Shown: positions 28,759 through 39,054, counted from the stretch's first letter. The stretch: 64,000 nt of DNA from Arsenophonus nilaparvatae (GCF_000757905.1 NZ_JRLH01000007.1), one strand, 5' to 3'. Notes: generated by a model from the sequence alone, not told the origin. Numbers and translations: made by a program.

Positions 28759-30144
28759 TTAGGATGATAATGTTCTGATTAAGTTAGAAAAATCCTCTTT
28801 GATGTCGTGACTTTCCTCCCGTAACTGCTCGATTTTTCGACAAGCATGGAGTACGGTTGTATGATCTCGTCCACCAAAGGCATCGCCAATTTCGGGCAAA
28901 CTATGGTTTGTCAGCTCTTTCGCTAATGCCATTGCCATTTGCCTCGGGCGCGCCACAGAACGGGAACGGCGCTTGGATAACAAGTCAGCAACTTTAATTT
29001 TATAATATTCAGCAACGGTTTTTTGAATATTATCAATAGTGACCAGTTTTTCTTGTAATGCGAGTAGATCGCGTAATGCTTCACGAACAAAATCAATGGT
29101 AATTGCGCGACCGGTAAAGTTAGCATTGGCGATAACCCGATTCAACGCTCCTTCCAGCTCTCTAACATTTGAACGCAAGCGTTTGGCAATAAAGAAAACG
29201 ACTTCATCAGGTAGTTGCATCTGATTTTCGTCCGCTTTTTTCATCAAAATAGCAACACGGGTTTCCAATTCTGGTGGTTCAATCGCAACCGTCAATCCCC
29301 AACCAAAACGAGATTTTAGTCGATCTTCAACTCCATTAATTTCTTTAGGATAGCGATCTGAGGTCAGAATGATTTGCTGGTTACCTTCGAGTAACGCATT
29401 AAAGGTATGAAAAAATTCTTCTTGAGAGCGCTCTTTATTAGCAAAAAATTGAATGTCATCAATTAATAATGCATCGACCGAGCGATAATAACGTTTAAAA
29501 TCTTCAATCGCATTATTTTGTAATGCTTTTACCATATCTTGGACAAAACGCTCAGAATGCATATAAACCACTTTTGCATTCGCTTTATGCGCCATGATGT
29601 TATTACCTACAGCATGAAGCAGGTGAGTTTTACCTAATCCTGTACCACCATAAAGAAAAAGCGGGTTATAAGCTCCACCAGGATTGTCTGCTACTTGGCT
29701 GGCAGCGGCACGAGCAAGTTGGTTTGATTTACCTTCGACAAAGTTATTAAATGTATGCTTAGGGTTCACATTTGAACGATAGGCGATTTCAGGTTGAACT
29801 TGTGTTTTATCCCAACTAGGGCGTACTATTGAATTTATTGGCGTCGAAATAGTTTTATTTGCTACGGTATGCGTTGAGGTACCGCTTGCGGTTATTTGCG
29901 GTTTATTACCTACTTCAAATTTCAATGCAGGCACATCAGAACCACAAAAATCACTCAATAATTCATTAATATTATTGATGTATTTATCTCTTACCCAATC
30001 TAATACAAAACGGTTAGGAGCATAGAGTGCTAATGTATTATCACTCAATTCTGCCTGGAGAGGGCGTATCCACATACTGAATTCTGTGGCAGGTAACTCA
30101 TCCTGCAATCGGGCAAGACATTGCTGCCAAAGTGAAAATGACAC
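28759..30144 (-). CDS. dnaA: Chromosomal replication initiator DnaA
   Basis: Origin-binding AAA+ protein, 461 residues (E. coli 467). Domain I SLWQQCLARLQDELPATEF is near identical to E. coli; domain II is short and variable; Walker A GGTGLGKT is at 166-173, Walker B ALLIDDIQFF follows, and the domain IV signature GGRDHTTVLHACRKIEQL reads the DnaA box. It starts with GTG, as in E. coli. The origin it acts on is at 7.2-7.6 kb, about 21 kb away. A DnaA box lies upstream (30349-30357), consistent with autorepression. Confidence 0.98.
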   Translation of the reverse strand: MSFSLWQQCLARLQDELPATEFSMWIRPLQAELSDNTLALYAPNRFVLDWVRDKYINNINELLSDFCGSDVPALKFEVGNKPQITASGTSTHTVANKTISTPINSIVRPSWDKTQVQPEIAYRSNVNPKHTFNNFVEGKSNQLARAAASQVADNPGGAYNPLFLYGGTGLGKTHLLHAVGNNIMAHKANAKVVYMHSERFVQDMVKALQNNAIEDFKRYYRSVDALLIDDIQFFANKERSQEEFFHTFNALLEGNQQIILTSDRYPKEINGVEDRLKSRFGWGLTVAIEPPELETRVAILMKKADENQMQLPDEVVFFIAKRLRSNVRELEGALNRVIANANFTGRAITIDFVREALRDLLALQEKLVTIDNIQKTVAEYYKIKVADLLSKRRSRSVARPRQMAMALAKELTNHSLPEIGDAFGGRDHTTVLHACRKIEQLREESHDIKEDFSNLIRTLSS

Positions 30145-30348
30145 GACGGACTCCCCTAAAACAAGACCAATGGAAAATTATTAAATTTAATAGGTAATAA
30201 AAATTGTTAATACCCCAGAAAAGATTTACCGAAAATTTGCGTGATAAACTAAATCAGCTTGTACAAGCTATGATCTCAGTACACTATAATAGATCATAAC
30301 GCAAAATTTGAATAAGATCCTCACTCTTTTACACAGTTTTAGCACTTT

Positions 30349-30357
30349 TTATCCACA
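30349..30357 (+). promoter_or_regulatory. DnaA box in the dnaA promoter region
   Basis: Perfect TTATCCACA about 205 bp before the dnaA start. In E. coli a DnaA box between the dnaA promoters mediates autoregulation. The whole 686-bp gap 30145-30830 between divergent dnaA and rpmH is AT-rich with several GATC sites and must hold promoters for both; I see no further gene. Confidence 0.75.
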
Positions 30358-30818
30358 GGATTAAATTTAGGATCAAGATGTATAAAATGAATAAGGAAGT
30401 AAAAAGAATACTAGCACATATATTAGATATACATAACACCTAGTAACAGATAACTTTAGATCAAACTAGACGATTAGTCTCTATTTTGAGCCAAATAATT
30501 TTTTGATCTTTTAATGATCCTTGAGATTTCCATGAGAATCCGTATAATTTTGCACCTTGTGGGTGATATCATCATTTTTCCAGTTTTCTGGCAGTGCTTG
30601 GTAAGAAAGGAAAGTAGGGTATTCGTTTAAGTTTTATCGTAGCTAATGGTGGAGAAAAGCGTTGAATTTTTCTCCCGCATTGCGTAATGCTAGATATTTT
30701 ATTACAATCCTGCCTCTTTGCTATATTGGTGTTGTTACGATTGGATATATCAGTATTGTTTGTTCCACTGGTCACCCACGAATTTACTGAATCAATAATA
30801 ACTATTTTGTTAAGTTAG

Positions 30819-30974
<156 letters not shown>

Positions 30975-30987
30975 TAACCCTATCGAA

Positions 30988-31347
30988 GTGGTTATGCTTG
31001 CTTTTCCTAGGGAGTTAAGATTATTAACTCCCAGGCATTTTGATTATGTCTTTCAGCAGCCACAACGGGCGAGTTCTCCAGAAATCACCATTCTTGGACG
31101 CCTCAATGAGCTGGGATACCGGCGCATCGGTCTTACTATCGCAAAAAAAAATGTTAAACGGGCACATGAACGCAATCGAATTAAGCGATTAATGAGAGAA
31201 TATTTTCGTTTACATCAGCATGAGTTGCCTTCGATGGATTTTGTGATATTAGTAAGAAAGGGGGTTGCTGATTTGGATAATCAAGAAATCACCGAAACAT
31301 TAGGCAAATTATGGCGTCGTCACTGTCGTTTGGCTCGCGGTTCTTAA
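30988..31347 (+). CDS. rnpA: Ribonuclease P protein component
   Basis: 119-residue basic protein partner of the RNase P RNA, which trims tRNA 5' leaders. The RNR signature is in KKNVKRAHERNRIKRLMRE, and the C-terminus KLWRRHCRLARGS is identical to E. coli. The start is GTG 30988 followed by GTT, as in E. coli; an internal ATG at 30994 is less likely. It overlaps yidD by 37 bp. Confidence 0.97.
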   Translation: MVMLAFPRELRLLTPRHFDYVFQQPQRASSPEITILGRLNELGYRRIGLTIAKKNVKRAHERNRIKRLMREYFRLHQHELPSMDFVILVRKGVADLDNQEITETLGKLWRRHCRLARGS

Positions 31348-31571
31348 TCTCGATAATAAGAGGTTATCAATTGATAGTAAGTCCATTATTAGGGCCGCGC
31401 TGCCGTTTCAACCCTAGCTGTTCCCAATATGGGATCGAAGCACTATATCGATTTGGATTGATAAAAGGTGGTTGGTTAATGATGAAACGCGTATTAAAAT
31501 GCCATCCTTTACATAGAGGTGGTGACGATCCTGTTCCACCTAGACAGAATGACCATAATAGAGAACATTAA
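31311..31571 (+). CDS. yidD: Membrane protein insertion efficiency factor YidD
   Basis: 86-residue small membrane-associated protein. PLLGPRCRFNPSCSQYGIEAL with its conserved cysteines and VLKCHPLHRGGDDPVP define the family. YidD helps YidC-dependent membrane insertion. It starts inside the end of rnpA and stops 2 bp before yidC, which indicates translational coupling. Confidence 0.96.
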   Translation: MASSLSFGSRFLISIIRGYQLIVSPLLGPRCRFNPSCSQYGIEALYRFGLIKGGWLMMKRVLKCHPLHRGGDDPVPPRQNDHNREH

Positions 31572-31573
31572 CG

Positions 31574-33211
31574 ATGGATTCGCAACGCAATCTTTTATTC
31601 ATCGCTTTGCTATTTGTTTCGTTTTTAATTTGGCAGACATGGGAAAGTGATAAAACACAACCTATAAAGACTGACCAAATTGTAAAACAAATGGATATGC
31701 CAAGTCATGATGACCAAGCTAATCTAGGTAATGAGCAAGCTAAATTTATCACAGTAAAAACTGATGTGCTTGAATTACGCATCAATACCCGTGGCGGCGA
31801 TATTGATCAGGCTGAGCTGTTGCTTTACCCTAAGGAATTACATTCATCTGATCCGTTTCGTTTATTGGAAACCAGTAAAGATTTTATTTATCAAGCACAG
31901 AGCGGCTTGATCGGTCAGGATGGTCCCGATAACCCTGGCTACAATAATGGATTGCGTCCTTTATATCTCTCAAATGCAACTAGTTATGTGTTGCAAGATG
32001 GCCAAGATGAACTGCGTGTTCCTCTTACCTTTACTGGTAAAGATGGAGTAGTTTATCAGAAAGTCTATCTATTAAAACGTGGTAAATATAATATTTCTGT
32101 TGAGTATAATATTGACAATAATAGTGCCAAACCATTGACGCTAGCTTTTTTTGGTCAGTTAAAACAGACTGCAGAACTACCAAAAGAGCGTGATACAGGA
32201 AGTAATAATTTTGCCTTACATACTTATCGTGGCGCAGCATATTCTTCCGATGAAACAAATTATAAAAAATATAGTTTCAGTGATATTACTGATAATAGTT
32301 TAAACGTTAATACTAAAGGTGGTTGGGTCGCAATGTTGCAGCAATATTTTGCTACAGCATGGATCCCTGGCTATCAGAACCAAAACGCTTTTTATACAAT
32401 CGATTTAGATAAATCCATTGCTATTATTGGCTATAAGAGTTCGCCAATAACAGTTGCAGCTAATAGTAAAGGTAATTACACCTCAACCTTGTGGGTAGGT
32501 CCTGAATTACAATCGGAAATGGCAGCAGTTGCACCACATTTAGATTTAACTGTGGACTATGGTTGGCTGTGGTTTATTTCTCAACCGTTATTTAAATTAT
32601 TGAAATTTATTCATGGTTTTATAGGTAACTGGGGCTTTTCCATCATTGTTATTACTTTTATTGTGCGCGGGATTATGTATCCATTAACTAAAGCACAATA
32701 TACTTCAATGGCAAAAATGCGTCTGTTGCAGCCTAAACTTGCGGCGATGAAAGAACGGATTGGTGATGATAAGCAACGTATGAGCCAAGAAATGATGGCT
32801 CTCTATAAAGCAGAAAAAGTCAATCCGTTAGGTGGTTGTCTGCCTTTATTGATTCAGATGCCTATTTTCCTAGCTTTATATTATATGTTGATGGGTTCTG
32901 TCGAGCTGCGCCATGCTCCCTTTATTGGTTGGATCCAAGATCTATCAGCTCAGGATCCATACTATATTCTACCGTTGTTAATGGGTTTGACGATGTATAT
33001 TATTCAGAAAATGTCGCCAACGACAGTAACTGATCCTATGCAACAGAAGATTATGACCTATATGCCGGTTATTTTTACGGTATTTTTCTTGTGGTTTCCT
33101 TCTGGTTTGGTTTTATACTATATCGTTAGTAACCTGGTGACGATTATCCAGCAACAAATTATTTATCGTGGATTAGAAAAGCGTGGCCTACATAGTCGCG
33201 ATAAAAAATAA
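31574..33211 (+). CDS. yidC: Membrane protein insertase YidC
   Basis: 545-residue inner-membrane insertase (E. coli 548). An N-terminal anchor (NLLFIALLFVSFLIWQTW) is followed by the large periplasmic beta-sandwich P1 domain and the conserved five-helix core, starting at about YGWLWFISQPLFKLLKFIHG. The hydrophilic-groove Arg is in the IIVITFIVRGIMYPLTKAQY segment. It inserts proteins such as AtpE, also encoded here, alone or with Sec. Two bp after yidD. Confidence 0.97.
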   Translation: MDSQRNLLFIALLFVSFLIWQTWESDKTQPIKTDQIVKQMDMPSHDDQANLGNEQAKFITVKTDVLELRINTRGGDIDQAELLLYPKELHSSDPFRLLETSKDFIYQAQSGLIGQDGPDNPGYNNGLRPLYLSNATSYVLQDGQDELRVPLTFTGKDGVVYQKVYLLKRGKYNISVEYNIDNNSAKPLTLAFFGQLKQTAELPKERDTGSNNFALHTYRGAAYSSDETNYKKYSFSDITDNSLNVNTKGGWVAMLQQYFATAWIPGYQNQNAFYTIDLDKSIAIIGYKSSPITVAANSKGNYTSTLWVGPELQSEMAAVAPHLDLTVDYGWLWFISQPLFKLLKFIHGFIGNWGFSIIVITFIVRGIMYPLTKAQYTSMAKMRLLQPKLAAMKERIGDDKQRMSQEMMALYKAEKVNPLGGCLPLLIQMPIFLALYYMLMGSVELRHAPFIGWIQDLSAQDPYYILPLLMGLTMYIIQKMSPTTVTDPMQQKIMTYMPVIFTVFFLWFPSGLVLYYIVSNLVTIIQQQIIYRGLEKRGLHSRDKK

Positions 33212-33263
33212 GTTTTGGCATTTTGTTATTTGCAATTAAAGAAATAACAAAATAGAAAATGTA

Positions 33264-33290
33264 TTAAGGCGGTCATTAGACCGCCTTAAT
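33264..33290 (+). terminator. Hairpin between yidC and mnmE
   Basis: Perfect 11-bp stem (33264-33274 with 33279-33289) with loop ATTA, 53 bp after yidC. It lacks a long T run, so it may act as an attenuator or RNA-processing site rather than a full stop before mnmE. Confidence 0.6.
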
Positions 33291-33318
33291 CATATTTATG
33301 GTAAGAATTGAGAGTAAA

Positions 33319-34689
33319 ATGAGTATATATACCAATGATACAATTATTGCGCAGGCAACCCCTCCTGGACGTGGTGGTGTTGGTATTTTGCGAATATCAG
33401 GGCCAAAAGTTGTTGAAGTTGCCCGCATTGTTTTAGGTAAAATACCTCGACCTCGCTATGCGGATTACCTGCCTTTCTATGATAACAATGGCAAAGTGTT
33501 AGATCAGGGAATTGCCCTCTATTTTCCTGCCCCCAACTCATTTACTGGTGAAGATGTTCTTGAATTGCAAGGGCATGGTGGGCCTATCATTATTGATTTA
33601 TTACTTAAACGGATTTTAGCTATCAATGAGATCCGGATTGCTAATCCAGGTGAATTTTCTGAGCGCGCCTTTCTTAATGACAAAATGGATTTAGCTCAGG
33701 CGGAAGCTATTGCTGATCTAATCGATGCAAGCACTGAGCAGGCTGCTCGTTCAGCGGTAAATTCGTTACAGGGTGTTTTCTCACAGCAGATTTATGAAAT
33801 GGTGGAAGCGCTTACTAACTTGCGTATTTACGTTGAAGCTGCAATTGATTTTCCAGATGAAGAAATTGATTTTTTATCTGATGGTAAGATAGAAACAAAA
33901 TTGAATCAGGTAATAGCCCATTTGGATAGTGTGCGTTTACAAGCTTATCAAGGTAGCTTATTACGAGAAGGCATGAAGGTTGTGATTGCAGGACGACCGA
34001 ATGCAGGTAAATCTAGCTTATTAAACGCGCTATCTGGCCGTGAAACGGCGATTGTAACGGATGTTGCTGGCACAACCAGAGATGTATTACGTGAACATAT
34101 TCATATTGATGGTATGCCTCTGCATATTATTGACACGGCAGGCTTACGTGAAGCGACAGATGAAGTTGAGAGAATAGGTATTGAGCGAGCCTGGCAAGAA
34201 ATAGAGCAAGCAGATCATATATTATTTATGGTGGATAGCACCACTACAGAAGCAACTGAACCTGAGCAGATTTGGCCGGAATTTATGGCGCGATTGCCGA
34301 AATCTTTGCCTATTACGGTGATTAGAAATAAAGTCGATATTACTAATGAACCAGTAACAATAACAAAAGTTAGTAATTACTCACTTATTCGCCTGTCAGC
34401 CTATCGCAAAGAAGGTATTGATTTATTACGTCAACATTTGAAAGAAAGCATTAGATTTAATCATCATATAGAAGGCGGATTCTTAGCCAGACGACGTCAT
34501 ATTCAAGCACTTAATATTGCCGCAGAGCATTTACAGCAAGGTTATCAACAGTTAGTAGTTGCTCACTCTGGTGAGTTATTAGCAGAAGAACTTCGTTTGG
34601 CTCAACAGGCATTAAGTGAAATTACAGGGGAATTTAGCTCCGATGACTTATTAGGTCGTATTTTTTCCAGCTTCTGTATTGGAAAATAG
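33319..34689 (+). CDS. mnmE: tRNA modification GTPase MnmE
   Basis: Works with MnmG on wobble U34. 457 residues from ATG 33319 (MSIYTNDTIIAQATPPGRGG), preceded by GAGAG; the frame opens at ATG 33298 but those extra residues are not conserved and overlap the hairpin region. The N-terminal folate-binding domain, G domain (GRPNAGKSSLLN, DVAGTTRD, DTAGL, NKVD) inserted in the helical domain, and the C-terminal Cys of FSSFCIGK needed for activity are all present. Confidence 0.97.
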   Translation: MSIYTNDTIIAQATPPGRGGVGILRISGPKVVEVARIVLGKIPRPRYADYLPFYDNNGKVLDQGIALYFPAPNSFTGEDVLELQGHGGPIIIDLLLKRILAINEIRIANPGEFSERAFLNDKMDLAQAEAIADLIDASTEQAARSAVNSLQGVFSQQIYEMVEALTNLRIYVEAAIDFPDEEIDFLSDGKIETKLNQVIAHLDSVRLQAYQGSLLREGMKVVIAGRPNAGKSSLLNALSGRETAIVTDVAGTTRDVLREHIHIDGMPLHIIDTAGLREATDEVERIGIERAWQEIEQADHILFMVDSTTTEATEPEQIWPEFMARLPKSLPITVIRNKVDITNEPVTITKVSNYSLIRLSAYRKEGIDLLRQHLKESIRFNHHIEGGFLARRRHIQALNIAAEHLQQGYQQLVVAHSGELLAEELRLAQQALSEITGEFSSDDLLGRIFSSFCIGK

Positions 34690-34774
34690 CATGTAAACAA
34701 AAACAATCACTCCACATCAGCAGGCAGATCTATTTCAGGCAATGACTTGTTAAATTTTAAGCTACATTGATATC

Positions 34775-34800
34775 CTCTCGGCCTAAAGGTCGAGAGTTGT
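34775..34800 (+). terminator. Hairpin, possible terminator after mnmE
   Basis: Nine-bp stem CTCTCGGCC / GGTCGAGAG (one G-T pair, 34775-34783 with 34788-34796), loop TAAA, then a T-rich tail. The rest of the gap 34690-35028 shows no gene. Confidence 0.55.
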
Positions 34801-35028
34801 TACTGTTTCTGGATCACAAATTGTTCTTTAGTTGGCTCTATTTTCGATTAAAATGTTTTGCTTTAAGTAGTTTAATATTTCAACGGTTTTAAATATTATT
34901 AAATAACGCAAATTAACTGACCATTTTTACTGTAATTTATCGGAATATGTTTATCTAACCCTGGCGAAAAGGAGATAATTTTTCCCTATTGTTATATAGC
35001 ACAGGGGAGAATGATTTAACTCGATTCA

Positions 35029-35526
35029 TTAGCTTTTGGTATTTTTACTCATTCTATCAATATAAGCCATGCCAAAGGCAGATAAAACAAAAGCCAAATG
35101 GATAATTACACTCCACATTATTTTATTATCGGCTACTTTTTCAGCTTCCATAAACAGTCGTAAAAGATGAACCGAAGAAATAGCAACAATTGATGAGGCA
35201 ACTTTATTTTTAATGGAATTGACATCCATTTTGCCCATCCAGCTTAATTTTTGATGTTTATCATCAACGGTCATTTTTAAAATAAAGTTTTCGTAACCTG
35301 AAAACATCACCATAACTAAAAGCCCACCAACCAGTGCAATATCAACCAGCGATAAAACCGTTAATATTAATCCTGATTCAGTGATAGTAAAAAGTTCAGG
35401 AATGATATGAATTATCTGCTGAAAAAATTTTAAAGTGAGTAAAATAAATCCAAATGATAGTCCTATATAAACAGGAAAAAGTAGCCATCTTGATGCGTAA
35501 ATGATTTTTTCTATCGACTTTTCCAT
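35029..35526 (-). CDS. yqhA: UPF0114 membrane protein YqhA
   Basis: 165-residue inner-membrane protein with three or four hydrophobic helices. YASRWLLFPVYIGLSFGFI at the start, LVGGLLVMVMFSGYENFI in the middle and NKVASSIVAISSVHLLRLFM match E. coli YqhA closely. The molecular function of the family is not known. It stands alone, far from its E. coli neighbours. A TGATAATTATCA palindrome (35632-35643) lies about 110 bp upstream and is a weak Fur-like candidate. Confidence 0.9.
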   Translation of the reverse strand: MEKSIEKIIYASRWLLFPVYIGLSFGFILLTLKFFQQIIHIIPELFTITESGLILTVLSLVDIALVGGLLVMVMFSGYENFILKMTVDDKHQKLSWMGKMDVNSIKNKVASSIVAISSVHLLRLFMEAEKVADNKIMWSVIIHLAFVLSAFGMAYIDRMSKNTKS

Positions 35527-36709
35527 GTTATTTATCCTTTTTTTAAGTGAATTTCTAAAATTTAATTGCCAAAAGTATTATTTTTGCTTAAAAAAGAAAC
35601 AAAACTTAGATACTGTTTTATAATGTGATTTTGATAATTATCATTAGTACTAGATTGAGATATTTTCCAATATAAAAGTTTTTTGTTAAATACCATTCGT
35701 AATACGGATTTCGTGACTAAAGCTAGTTTATCATTAAGTGTAATTAGGGATCTTCATTTTCTTTCTTGGTTTTTATTTTTAATATTTTATTAACAATAAA
35801 AAAACATTCTAAGAAGACAATTGGCTTCATCACTAGCATATTGTTTTATCAATTCGTTATAATAAAAATAAATTGAATATAGCTAATGATAAATGGTATT
35901 TATTCTATTAAAATTTCAAAATATTTATATTAAATTAGTAATTGCTATATTATTTATTATATTAATCTATTAAATCTTATCTTGGTCATCATTAGAAATG
36001 ATAGAATACATTAATTTATTTAATAATGAAATGATTCAATTGAAAATATAAGCAAATATTTAAAAAAAATTTTTAAATTTATATAAATATTAGAGCTCAT
36101 TAGATTAAATATTTATTGGTTGTGTTAATATTATATAAAGCACTGTTTGAAATTAGAGCAATCATATTTATTTTTGACTAAATATGCTAAAAATTAATAT
36201 TTAATAGTGGTTAAAAAAAAGACCATTAAGAGATGTTTTATCATAGACAATCAGCGCAAATAAAAACCATATTAATAAAGTTAAGTATGATTTAATTATC
36301 TATTTGAAAGATAAATTAATTGATTAATATAAAGCATGCAGATTAATATATTATAATAAATAAAAAACTCATCAATATTAAGAAATATAGTTTAGCATAA
36401 TATATGAAATTTGATTTTCAGCTGGATCTTCTAATAATATGGTTAGGCGCTCTCGACTAAAATATTAACATATTATTTACATTATGTTTTTATCGTAATA
36501 TCGAATTTAAAAGCAGAATTTGAGCTAGCAGATGAATTAATGTTTTTTTAGATGTCTATCAAATCTGACTATTATCAATCATCAATTTTCAATGAGACAG
36601 ATCGCACAAATAAGCCAATCATAATAGCTATAAAAAATAATAAACATTAATATGTTTCTGTTTTGTTAAAATTGATAATTTTTATAGCTATCTGATTATA
36701 GGAGTGATT
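35527..36709. other. Long AT-rich region without recognised genes
   Basis: About 1.2 kb of extremely AT-rich DNA between yqhA and the small exported-protein gene. No open frame with a credible ribosome site or coding character was found on either strand. The only structured element I noted is the TGATAATTATCA palindrome at 35632-35643. It may be a decayed gene remnant or promoter DNA for the flanking genes. Confidence 0.5.
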
Positions 36710-37162
36710 ATGATTGTCGAATTTCTTGTTATTTGGCGCCGCTGGAACTTCCAACTATTAACGATTGCTTATTTACTGACAACTGGATTCTCCGCGAATG
36801 CAACAACCTGCAACTTAATGAATAAATTGACCAAACGACCGCTGTTAATGGAAGTCACACAACCCTATTCTGCTGATAATCCGATGGCCGGTGTACTTTA
36901 TAAAATGGTTTTCTCTGCTGATGGTAAATACGATTACCATATTCTCAATAATGGCAAACAATACCACGGAAAATATCGTTATCGCCTGGTGGAGCCAAAT
37001 ATTGGTGTAATTGACGCCCAAGAAGAGTTTGAAGGTCAAACTACCCACTATACCATCACCTTACTATGTGAAAATGAACATAGCGGCGTCTATTTTTATC
37101 AACAAAGTAAAGGTATTGGAGGGCAGAGAGTTAATACTGGCCGCTATTATATTGATAAATAG
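36710..37162 (+). CDS. Small exported protein of unknown function
   Basis: I do not recognise this protein. ATG 36710 follows AGGAG at a 5-base spacing and gives 150 residues; a GTG at 36704 is in frame. The first 30 residues have a basic start and a hydrophobic core (FQLLTIAYLLTTGFSANA), a likely Sec signal with cleavage after SANA. The mature part is beta-rich, with SADGKYDYHILNNGKQYHGKYRYRL and GVYFYQQSKGIGGQRVNTG, the repeated Lys-Tyr pattern suggesting a small beta-sandwich or lipocalin-like fold. There are two Cys (about 33 and 117 of the mature region) that could pair in the periplasm. It has no operon partner. Confidence 0.6.
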   Translation: MIVEFLVIWRRWNFQLLTIAYLLTTGFSANATTCNLMNKLTKRPLLMEVTQPYSADNPMAGVLYKMVFSADGKYDYHILNNGKQYHGKYRYRLVEPNIGVIDAQEEFEGQTTHYTITLLCENEHSGVYFYQQSKGIGGQRVNTGRYYIDK

Positions 37163-37330
37163 TGTTATTGAGAGCACTTTTCGCTGAGCCTAAGTTAAAG
37201 TATGTTACTTATAACAAAGGCTAGTGAAAACTACAAACTCAACACTGGTTGAAGTTTGGGTTATTGTTTAAATGTTAACGATTAACTTGCTAATAAGTAA
37301 ATGCAGCCGTTAATCGTTGATTTTATTTTA

Positions 37331-38743
37331 CTAATTTTCCTGATTTTTCTCGGTTTTTCTCAATAATAACCATCGTTTTATTGCTCTTATAGGGGCATAT
37401 GGTGACATATTGGCGGACGAAGGATCTGTTTCTTCCATCAGCGTGGACGATGCTTTATTAAGCGTTAAATTGGCCAGAATGGCGATCACTGTACCTATGG
37501 TGATGCCGCTATGGAGGAACATTTGCATCATGCTAGGAAAACCTTCAAATAATTGTGGTACCATGATAGGCATCAGGCCAAGAGCTAATGTTAGTGCTAC
37601 TACCATTTCGTTATTATTATGTCGATAGGTAATACTGCTGAGCGTGCGAATTCCTGATACGGCGACCATACCAAACATTATGACGCCGGCTCCTCCTAAT
37701 ATCGGTTTAGGAATTGCTACCACCAATGCGGCCATTTTGGCAAACATCCCCATTAGAATGAGAAGCACTCCCGAAACAGAGACAACGAAGCGGCTACGCA
37801 CACCGGTAAGACCAATCAGACCAACATTTTGAGCAAACGCAGCATAGGGAAAAAGATTAAACAGCCCTCCTACCATAGTTGCAATACCACAGGCGTTGAG
37901 ACCGTTACGTAAAGTGGTAGCATCGGCCTTTTTGTCAACCATATCGCCAATAATCATCATTGATGACATAGTTTCTATCATCACGACTACCATAACCATA
38001 GATAGTAGTGCGACCGGGACAATGTGAAATTCGGGCTTAGCTAGCCACATAATTTGGGGAAAATTAACCCAGGGTGTTGAATTGACGAAATGAAAATCAA
38101 GCGGCAGAAAGCAACTCCAGATAACTGTACCACCTATTAAACCAAGAAGCACAGCAATATTTTTGATCATTCCTGTCATAAAGTGATAGATATGAAGAAT
38201 AATAATAAGTGTCAGAGCTGCCATGACAAGCGGTAGAATGCTCCCGCTATTGCCACTAATAATCCAATTGCCTGCAACGGGCGTTAGCGAAAGCCCAATC
38301 AATGTCACAATCGAACCCATGACAACTTTAGGGAAAAAACGTACAAGATGGCATATCCAGGGTGCGCATATCAGCGTGAATAATCCGGCAATAATTACGG
38401 CGCCGGAAATGCCGCTAATACCATACTGTTTACCGATTAGCATCATTGGAACCAGTGCGGCAAATGTGCAGCCTTGCACTAATGGTAAGCGACAGCCAAT
38501 CCATGCCCCAAAACCGAACGATTGGGCAATAGTTGCTATTCCGCAGATAAACAGATCAGTACTAATTAATAGAATAATTTGCTCTACGGGTAAGCCGACA
38601 GCATTACCGATAACTAATGGAACGGCGACTGCGCCAGCATACATCACTAAAACATGTTGCAGTCCGTAAAGTATCATTTGCCCAATGGGAAGTATTTCGT
38701 TAACTGGGGCTGATTGGTGCTTGGAGAGAACAGATCCTTTCAT
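37331..38743 (-). CDS. uacT: NCS2 purine permease, probable urate transporter UacT
   Basis: 470-residue nucleobase:cation symporter-2 membrane protein. ILYGLQHVLVMYAGAVAVPL is the family N-terminal signature, and QNVGLIGLTGVRSR is the NCS2 motif (about residue 315). The C-terminal tail IRAIKRWLLLRKTEKNQEN resembles that of E. coli UacT (YgfU) rather than XanP/XanQ, and the divergent neighbour is a UacF-like enzyme, so urate is the best substrate guess. It could also carry xanthine. The first codons are partly duplicated upstream (38768-38809). Confidence 0.85.
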   Translation of the reverse strand: MKGSVLSKHQSAPVNEILPIGQMILYGLQHVLVMYAGAVAVPLVIGNAVGLPVEQIILLISTDLFICGIATIAQSFGFGAWIGCRLPLVQGCTFAALVPMMLIGKQYGISGISGAVIIAGLFTLICAPWICHLVRFFPKVVMGSIVTLIGLSLTPVAGNWIISGNSGSILPLVMAALTLIIILHIYHFMTGMIKNIAVLLGLIGGTVIWSCFLPLDFHFVNSTPWVNFPQIMWLAKPEFHIVPVALLSMVMVVVMIETMSSMMIIGDMVDKKADATTLRNGLNACGIATMVGGLFNLFPYAAFAQNVGLIGLTGVRSRFVVSVSGVLLILMGMFAKMAALVVAIPKPILGGAGVIMFGMVAVSGIRTLSSITYRHNNNEMVVALTLALGLMPIMVPQLFEGFPSMMQMFLHSGITIGTVIAILANLTLNKASSTLMEETDPSSANMSPYAPIRAIKRWLLLRKTEKNQEN

Positions 38744-38767
38744 AAAGTTACATCACTCCTATTGGTG

Positions 38768-38809
38768 AGTACTTCGTTAACCGGGCTGATCGGTGTTTGG
38801 AAAGAACAG
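38768..38809 (-). repeat. Degenerate duplicate of the uacT 5' end
   Basis: This 42-bp stretch is about 85 percent identical to 38691-38733 inside the start of uacT, offset by about 77 bp in the same orientation. Read on the minus strand it still encodes SVLSKHRSA against SVLSKHQSA in the gene, then diverges and hits a stop. It looks like an old tandem duplication that is decaying. Confidence 0.7.
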
Positions 38810-39037
38810 TTAATGTACGTGTTAGAACAGTATTTGGCATACAAACTGGTCTAAATTGCTCCAATCAGCATTTCAGCAAATATCAATATCCATGCGTAAC
38901 CCATGCCAATATAAATAAAGAAGTAAAAATGTTGGTGCCATTCGTGAATCAAATCACGTTTTGTTGTTGGCCGGGCCGGTAAATAGGAAGGTATCATTAA
39001 AAACGGATCAAATATGCTTATTTTATACTTGGGGCTA

Positions 39038-39054
39038 ATTCTCATCTTGAGAAT
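39038..39054. promoter_or_regulatory. Palindrome 1 in uacT-uacF intergenic region
   Basis: ATTCTCATCTTGAGAAT is a perfect 7-3-7 inverted repeat. An identical-arm copy is at 39201-39217, 163 bp away. Together they look like paired operators for a dimeric regulator controlling the divergent uacT/uacF genes. The regulator is not encoded next to them. Confidence 0.6.

Noticed and set aside
30572..30775. Minus-strand frame in the dnaA-rpmH gap
   Set aside because: Low-complexity, no ribosome site and no family resemblance; the gap is promoter DNA.
35632..35643. TGATAATTATCA as a Fur box for yqhA
   Set aside because: Only a 12-base core in AT-rich DNA and no iron-related gene beside it; kept only as a remark.
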